Source: Pseudomonadota bacterium (GTDB lineage: Bacteria; Pseudomonadota; Alphaproteobacteria; Sphingomonadales; Sphingomonadaceae). From it: DNA of 64,000 bases. Below, one piece after another: positions 57,901 to 64,000 of this stretch (within the stretch, counting starts at the first letter, position 1; the number at the start of each line of letters is the position of its first letter). The stretch spans positions 1 through 64,000 of the forward strand of contig JAEZHP010000175.1 of assembly GCA_023416515.1 (NCBI GenBank). The letters are read 5' to 3'. Below the pieces are notes generated by a model. The model worked only from the letters and a program-made list of their open reading frames with translations. It was not told the DNA's origin and searched no databases. A program made the translations under genes and the position numbers.

Positions 57901-58719
57901 ATGCGGATCGGCGTCGTCGCGCCAAGCGGGCGTTTCGTCCGGGAGAGCGCGGAAAGAGTGACTGCGCTCGCGGCCGAGCAATTCCCCGGCATCGAGCTCG
58001 TCTTTCACTCGCAATGCTTCCTTGAGGACAATCATTTCGCGGGCAGTGACGAGGCGCGCCTTGCGGCCTTCGTCGCGGCCGCGAACGACCCTTCCCTCGA
58101 CGCGCTCTGGTTCGCACGTGGCGGCTATGGCGCGTGCCGGATCGCCGAGGAGGCGGTGGCGGCGCTCGGTGCCGCCGCGCGCGACAAGGCCTATCTCGGC
58201 TATAGCGACGGCGGCTACCTTCTCGCCGCTCTTTACAAGGCTGGCTTCCCGAACGTCGCTCACGGGCCCGTCGTCCACGACGTCGCCCGCGACGGCGGAG
58301 GAGCCGCGGTCCATCGCGCGCTGGCCTGGCTCACCGAGCGAGCGGCGAGCGCGCTCGAGCCGGGCCTGGAGCGCGGCAGCGCTTATGCCGCCTTCAACCT
58401 CACCGTGCTTGGCCTGCTTACCGGAACGGCGCTTGAGCCCGACCTGACCGGCCATGTCCTTCTGATCGAGGACGTGTCCGAACATGCCTACCGGACCGAC
58501 CGTGCGCTGTTCCACGTCACCTCGCAGCCGAATCTGCGCAGGATCGCCGGAGTCCGGCTCGGCCGTGTCACCGATGTTCCGGAAAACGATCCCGATTTCG
58601 GCGCGACCAGCGAGGAAATCGCGCGATACTGGTGCGCACGCTCGGGAATTCCCTTCCTCGGGCGGGCCGACATCGGCCATGATGCCGACAACAAGGTGGT
58701 TCCGTTCGGCGTGTTCTGA
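57901..58719 (+). CDS. LD-carboxypeptidase (LdcA-like, S66 family)
   Basis: A 272-residue cytoplasmic serine peptidase that removes the terminal D-Ala from murein tetrapeptides. The catalytic serine environment is FARGGYGACRIAEE and LGYSDGGYLLAALY (nucleophile Ser in YSDGG), and the later Glu and His lie in HVLLIEDVSEHAYRTDR and FLGRADIGHDADNKVVPFG. It is 49 bases from the divergent Mur ligase gene. Together they would turn recovered peptides into reusable precursors. Confidence 0.88.
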   Translation: MRIGVVAPSGRFVRESAERVTALAAEQFPGIELVFHSQCFLEDNHFAGSDEARLAAFVAAANDPSLDALWFARGGYGACRIAEEAVAALGAAARDKAYLGYSDGGYLLAALYKAGFPNVAHGPVVHDVARDGGGAAVHRALAWLTERAASALEPGLERGSAYAAFNLTVLGLLTGTALEPDLTGHVLLIEDVSEHAYRTDRALFHVTSQPNLRRIAGVRLGRVTDVPENDPDFGATSEEIARYWCARSGIPFLGRADIGHDADNKVVPFGVF

Positions 58720-58784
58720 AGGCCACACTTTCCCATAGGAGCCCCATAGAACGCGGCTCCGCGCAACAGAGTGACGCAGTCCAC

Positions 58785-58812
58785 TTGCAAACTGATTTGC
58801 ATTGGTTCTAAT
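58785..58812 (+). promoter_or_regulatory. Putative sigma-70-type promoter with inverted repeat (SWIB gene)
   Basis: TTGCAA, a 16-base spacer and TCTAAT fit a -35/-10 pair, 32 bases before the SWIB gene. Overlapping the -35 is the perfect inverted repeat TGCAAA-CTGA-TTTGCA (58786-58801), which could be a protein-binding site. Confidence 0.4.
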
Positions 58813-58844
58813 CGAGCGCACAGGTTCACAGGAGGGAATGTTAA

Positions 58845-59099
58845 ATGGCGAATGCGCAACAGTCCGGTCTGCAGCGTCCGGTCACGCCGTCGAAGGATCT
58901 TGCCGAGATCACCGGGAGCGATCCGCTTCCGCGCAGCCAGATGGTCAAGAAGGTGTGGGATCACATCAAGGCGAACAATCTGCAGAACCCGCAGAACAAG
59001 CGCGAGATCCTCGCCGACGACAAGCTGAAGAAAATCTTCGGCAAGGACAAGGTTTCGATGTTCGAGATGAACAAGCACCTGTCCAAGCACGTCAGCTAA
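58845..59099 (+). CDS. SWIB/MDM2 domain protein
   Basis: An 84-residue protein almost entirely made of a SWIB domain. LPRSQMVKKVWDHIKANNLQNPQNKREI is followed by LKKIFGKDKVSMFEMNKHLSKHV, the complete fold. SWIB domains are typical of eukaryotic chromatin remodelling factors. In bacteria they occur alone (as here) or fused to topoisomerase in a few lineages, including Chlamydiae and sphingomonads. The ATG follows GGAGGG. A strong hairpin follows the stop. Its role is unknown; a nucleoid or DNA-topology function is a guess. Confidence 0.88.
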   Translation: MANAQQSGLQRPVTPSKDLAEITGSDPLPRSQMVKKVWDHIKANNLQNPQNKREILADDKLKKIFGKDKVSMFEMNKHLSKHVS

Positions 59100-59123
59100 G
59101 ACAGCTTTCCCTTTACAGGGGCG

Positions 59124-59160
59124 TCCGCCCGTCCGGGACCTCCCGGGCGGGCGGATTTCG
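59124..59160 (+). terminator. Hairpin terminator after the SWIB gene
   Basis: TCCGCCCGTCCGGG and CCCGGGCGGGCGGA pair (one G-U) around ACCT and are followed by TTTCGTTT. It lies 24 bases after the SWIB stop, at the convergent end of the BtuB-like receptor gene. Confidence 0.7.
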
Positions 59161-59178
59161 TTTGGGCCCCCGGAAGTT

Positions 59179-61236
59179 TCAGCCGCGGATTCGAAGTCCG
59201 ATCCACACTGTCCGCGGAGTCGCCCGCTCGATCGTGCCGTCCGAGCCGATCCCTGCCTCGACGCGCGTGTCGGTGAGGTTCTCGGCGCGCGCCTCGAGCG
59301 ACAGGCGGCGCGAAAGCGGCCACAGCAAGGCGGCATCGAAGGTGAGCGCATCGTCGAGCGACTGGCGGTTGAGGTCGTCCTCGAACTGCGTGTCGACATA
59401 GCGAGCGCTGAACGAGGCGCGGGCGCCATCGCGCGGCGACCAGGCGAGAGTGGCGGCGGCACTGTGGCGCGGCGTCTGCGCAGGCCGCAGGCCGTCGAGC
59501 GGCGCGGCGGGGCCGCTGGCCACGACCTCGGCGTCGGCGAAGCTGTAGCCGGCGCTCAGCGTCCAGCGCCCTAGCTCGACGCTTCCGTCGATCTCAATCC
59601 CGCGGCTGTCGATCGCCTCCAGGTTCTGGCGCTGGCGATATTCGCCGGCGGCCGAGACGAAGCCGACTCCGGGGAAGACCCCGGGCCCTTGGGCAAGAGT
59701 CACGTTGGCGATCGGATTTTCGAGGCGGTTGGCGAACAGCGTGACGCCGATCCGTGCCGCAGGCAGTGGCCGCCATTCGACGCCCGCTTCGGCGCCGCGT
59801 AGCCGCTCGGGCCGAAGCTCGGCGTTGGCGGCGGTTGCGTCCGGGCCGACTCGGAAGGGCCGGTAAAGCTCGTTGAGGGTCGGCAGTCGCCAGCCGAGAT
59901 AGGCGGCGGCGCGCAGCGTGAGCGCCGGCATCGCGTGCCAGGCGATCCCGCCGCGAGCAGTGGGCTCCCAGCCGCTTCGGTCGGCAAAATCGGCGTCGGT
60001 GATCCGTTCGGACGTCGCGAAGATGCGCTCCTCGATCCGGCCGTCCTCGATCCACCAGCGGTCGATGCGCGCCCCGCCGCTCAGCACGAACGGCCACGCC
60101 TCGACGCCCGCCTCGGCGAACGCGCCGACCGTTCGCGTGCGCCCGCCGGCTTCGCGGCCGCGCGTGCCGACGCCGTTCTGGAAGTTGAACCGCTCGCGCG
60201 TCACGCCCGAAGTCTCGCGCCAGTCGCCGCCGAGGCGAAGCTGCGCGGGGCCCAGGCGCGGCCGAAGCTCGAACCGTGCCCCGAGCCCGGTCGAGGGCAC
60301 CTCATATTGCTCCGCCGTTCGATTGGCGGCGGCCCGGCCTGCGGTCACCGAGGCGAAGCTGTTGTAGAAGCTGCGCGACTGCACATAAGCGAGAGCCGAC
60401 CAAGGCAGCGCTCCGGATCCGACGAGACGGAGCGAAGCGTCGAGGCCATCGGCGCGGATCTCGCTGAACTCGGTTCCGCGCTCGCGCGCGTCGTGGAAGG
60501 CGAGGCCGCCCGCCTGCAGCTCGATGGCGCTGGTCAACGGGGCAACCGCACGAATGGCGAAGCTCGCCTGCTCGTAGGGCGAGGGCCGGTCGGCCGGACC
60601 GCGCTGTTGCTCGACGATGGGAATGAAGCCGTCGCCGCTCGCATAGCTGGCGCTCGCGGTCAGGAAGCCGCCGCCAAGATCGAGGCCGGTCGAGACGGAC
60701 GAGTCGATGCCGGAGCGGCTGCCGACGGACAGGGAGGCGCCGACGCCGCGCAGGTCGTCGGGATCGGCGCTTTCAAGCTCGATCGTGCCGGCGAGCGCAC
60801 CGGGGCCGGCCGCGCCGCTTCCGCCGCCCCGAACCACGCGCACCTGCCCGAGCCGGCGCGGATCGTAAGCGGGCCAGCTGATCCAGCCGCCGAACGGGTC
60901 GGTCTGCGGAACGCCGTCGAGGATCAGCAGCGCGCGCGACGAGGCATTTCCGCCGAGCGCGCGAAGGGTCGCGCCCTGGCTGGTCGGATTGGCGGAGCGC
61001 CCATCCGAGCGTCGGAAGAGCTGGAAGCCGGGAACGTCGCGAAGCAGCTCCTCGAGGCGGTTCGAGGACGACAGGTCGAGCCGCTCGCGGCCGATGGTGA
61101 CGGTGCCGTACACGGCCTCGCCGGGAGCCTCGCCGAGCCCGCGCCCGGTGACGACGATGACATTCTCCTCCGCCGGCTGGGCGTGAGCGGATGCGGGGAG
61201 GGCGACGAGCGGCAGCAGGGCCAGACGAACCGACAT
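59179..61236 (-). CDS. TonB-dependent receptor, BtuB-like
   Basis: A 685-residue receptor with a signal peptide ending SAHAQ and a TonB-box-like EENVIVVTGRG. The plug contains LEELLRDVPGFQLFRRSDG and GATLRALGGNASSRALLILDGVPQTDPFGGW, which resembles BtuB- and siderophore-type receptors. The barrel ends RTVWIGLRIRG, without a terminal aromatic residue. The ATG at 61236 is preferred; the TTG at 61242 is just upstream. No riboswitch or transport partner is visible next to it. The vitamin B12-type substrate is a weak inference. Confidence 0.87.
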   Translation of the reverse strand: MSVRLALLPLVALPASAHAQPAEENVIVVTGRGLGEAPGEAVYGTVTIGRERLDLSSSNRLEELLRDVPGFQLFRRSDGRSANPTSQGATLRALGGNASSRALLILDGVPQTDPFGGWISWPAYDPRRLGQVRVVRGGGSGAAGPGALAGTIELESADPDDLRGVGASLSVGSRSGIDSSVSTGLDLGGGFLTASASYASGDGFIPIVEQQRGPADRPSPYEQASFAIRAVAPLTSAIELQAGGLAFHDARERGTEFSEIRADGLDASLRLVGSGALPWSALAYVQSRSFYNSFASVTAGRAAANRTAEQYEVPSTGLGARFELRPRLGPAQLRLGGDWRETSGVTRERFNFQNGVGTRGREAGGRTRTVGAFAEAGVEAWPFVLSGGARIDRWWIEDGRIEERIFATSERITDADFADRSGWEPTARGGIAWHAMPALTLRAAAYLGWRLPTLNELYRPFRVGPDATAANAELRPERLRGAEAGVEWRPLPAARIGVTLFANRLENPIANVTLAQGPGVFPGVGFVSAAGEYRQRQNLEAIDSRGIEIDGSVELGRWTLSAGYSFADAEVVASGPAAPLDGLRPAQTPRHSAAATLAWSPRDGARASFSARYVDTQFEDDLNRQSLDDALTFDAALLWPLSRRLSLEARAENLTDTRVEAGIGSDGTIERATPRTVWIGLRIRG

Positions 61237-61290
61237 CGCCAAGCCCTTACAGCAAAAAGCCGCGCCGACGAGCCGCGTCCTCGATCCGCC

Positions 61291-62670
<1,380 letters not shown>

Positions 62671-62741
62671 ACTGACAGCAAGATGGATGCGCGGTTGCGC
62701 AGTTGCAACGGGAGGGGCGATAACGGGCCCGGGAGGCGGTG

Positions 62742-63107
62742 ATGCGGGTCAAGTCGCTGGTGCCGATGGCGCATGTCGCGGACGTCGAGGCCTCGGCGGT
62801 ATTCTACGCCCAGCTCGGCTTCGAGGTTCAAGGCAGCTTCACGCCGGACGGAGACCCTGCGCCGTCTTGGGTGTCGCTGGTGTCGGACGGCGCCGAGCTC
62901 ATGCTGGCGCGGGCGAGCGAACCGGTGGTTGCGGACCAGCAGGCCGTGCTGTTCTATCTCTATTGCGCTGACGTTGAGGCGATGCGCGCGCAGTTGATCG
63001 AAGCAGGGCTCGCCCCGGGCGAGATCGCCAGGCCCTTCTACAACCCCCACGGCGAGTTCCGGCTGGTTGATCCGGACGGCTACGTGCTGATGATCGCCCA
63101 CCTCTAG
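62742..63107 (+). CDS. VOC superfamily (glyoxalase/bleomycin resistance-like) protein
   Basis: A 121-residue protein with the paired beta-alpha-beta-beta-beta modules of the VOC fold: [24 protein letters not shown] at the start and [23 protein letters not shown] at the end. The metal positions are His11-like in MAHV and Glu in [10 protein letters not shown]. The ATG at 62742 follows GGGAGG; a GTG sits directly before it. It is divergent from hslU. Substrate unknown. Confidence 0.85.
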   Translation: MRVKSLVPMAHVADVEASAVFYAQLGFEVQGSFTPDGDPAPSWVSLVSDGAELMLARASEPVVADQQAVLFYLYCADVEAMRAQLIEAGLAPGEIARPFYNPHGEFRLVDPDGYVLMIAHL

Positions 63108-63114
63108 CGGGGGG

Positions 63115-64000
63115 TCACTCCGCCGCGAGGAGGCGCTCGGCGCCGCCGAGGTCGACGCTTACCAGGCGGCTGACGCCTTTCTCCACCATGGTCACTCCGA
63201 ACAGTCGATGCATCCGGCTCATCGTCACCGCGTTATGGGTGACGATCAGATAGCGGGTGTCCGTCTCCTGGGTCATGCGGTCGAGAAGGCTGCAGAAGCG
63301 TTCGATATTGGCGTCGTCGAGCGGCGCGTCGACCTCGTCGAGGACGCAGATCGGCGCGGGGTTGGTCAGGAACAAGGCGAAGATCAGCGCAACCGCGGTC
63401 AGCGCCTGTTCGCCGCCTGACAGCAGCGTCAACGACTGGAGGCGCTTGCCCGGCGGCTGGGCCATGATCTCGAGGCCGGCCTCGAGCGGATCGTCGCTCT
63501 CGATCAGCTCGAGATGGGCCTGGCCGCCCTCGAACAGGGTGGTGAACAGGCTCCGGAAATGGCGGTCGACTGCCTCGAAAGCGGTCAGCAGGCGGGCGCG
63601 GCCCTCGCGGTTGAGGCTTCCGATCGAGCCGCGCAGGCGGTGGATCGCGGTGCCCAGCTCTTCGCGCTCGGCGGCGCTGGTGGTGACCTCTTCCTCGAGC
63701 TCGGCAAGCTCGCGCTCGGCGATCAGATTGACTGGGCCGATCCGTTCGCGGTCCTGGCTAAGCTTTTCGAGCCGCGCCGACTCCTGATGGGCCTCGCCAA
63801 GATCGGCCTCGTCGAAGCCGATGCGCTGGGGGAGGAGCGGGGGTGGGCATTCGAATTTCTCGCCCGAGATGCGCCCCATCTCGACCCGGCGATGGTCCTG
63901 GCTCTCGGCTCGGGCGAGTGCGCCCGCACGCGCCTCGCGGGCGATCGCGAGCGCCTCGTTGGCATTGGCGAGGCGGCCGTCGGTCGCCTGAAGAGCGGCT
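63115..64000 (-). CDS. smc: Chromosome segregation ATPase SMC, C-terminal part (partial)
   Basis: The frame is open to the right edge of the window and encodes about the last 294 residues of SMC. A coiled-coil tail ([18 protein letters not shown] and [28 protein letters not shown]) leads to the C-terminal ATPase lobe. That lobe has the signature [21 protein letters not shown], Walker [17 protein letters not shown] and the H-loop [14 protein letters not shown]. It organises and segregates the chromosome with ScpA/B. The N-terminal ATPase lobe and hinge lie beyond the window. Confidence 0.95.
   Translation of the reverse strand, partial: AALQATDGRLANANEALAIAREARAGALARAESQDHRRVEMGRISGEKFECPPPLLPQRIGFDEADLGEAHQESARLEKLSQDRERIGPVNLIAERELAELEEEVTTSAAEREELGTAIHRLRGSIGSLNREGRARLLTAFEAVDRHFRSLFTTLFEGGQAHLELIESDDPLEAGLEIMAQPPGKRLQSLTLLSGGEQALTAVALIFALFLTNPAPICVLDEVDAPLDDANIERFCSLLDRMTQETDTRYLIVTHNAVTMSRMHRLFGVTMVEKGVSRLVSVDLGGAERLLAAE

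Overview
The window is a high-GC chromosomal segment that reads like an alphaproteobacterium of the Sphingomonadales. Signs of this are the many TonB-dependent receptors, a SWIB-domain small protein, several small proteins that look like sphingomonad families, and a housekeeping block (hslU, smc). The genus assignment is inference. No complete tRNA, rRNA, insertion sequence, integrase or CRISPR array is visible.

Region 1 (1-14700) is an anaerobic nitrate-respiration and molybdenum-cofactor block. It holds the end of narG, then narH-narJ-narI, a parvulin isomerase and two small unknown genes, with nearly every junction overlapping. After these come an FNR-family regulator with three N-terminal cysteines, an alginate-export-type porin, a TauE/SafE permease, mobA, and a moaD-moaE-moaB-moaC-moeA operon. 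A beta-CASP nuclease lies beyond. Three FNR-type palindromes (TTGAT-N4-ATCAA-like) sit in the three divergent intergenic regions, and the regulator's recognition helix matches that site. The block ends at a 23-base copy of a tRNA-Ser 3' end (14684-14706), which may be an integration scar.

Region 2 (14829-21124) is a chaperone-usher pilus cluster of the archaic, Csu-like type: major pilin, chaperone, usher, tip-like protein, a separate small pilin-like protein and a LuxR-type regulator. Region 3 (21339-28579) holds a DUF551-like small gene, an AI-2E-family permease, a large TonB-dependent receptor and, convergent to it, an 884-residue regulator that fuses a BTAD/SARP DNA-binding half to a transmembrane helix and a TolB-like propeller.

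Region 4 (28836-48824) is a carbohydrate-use locus built around the oxidative De Ley-Doudoroff route for D-galactose: galactose dehydrogenase, SMP-30 lactonase, galactonate dehydratase, KDGal kinase and KDPGal aldolase. It also has a GntR regulator, two GH43 enzymes, a GH1 enzyme, a DUF2961/GH172 protein, an aldose epimerase, a TonB-dependent receptor, a sugar ABC transporter and a PhyH dioxygenase. A 13-bp motif, (T/C)TRTCNNATAAAT, recurs in four of its control regions and is a candidate operator for the GntR regulator. Galactose-rich plant glycan such as arabinogalactan is the inferred substrate.

Region 5 (48895-64000) is mixed: a type III polyketide synthase with an FAD oxidoreductase, a SleB-type wall hydrolase, small secreted proteins, a LytS/LytTR two-component pair, a Mur ligase divergent from an LD-carboxypeptidase (peptidoglycan recycling), a SWIB protein, a BtuB-like receptor, hslU, a VOC protein and the end of smc.
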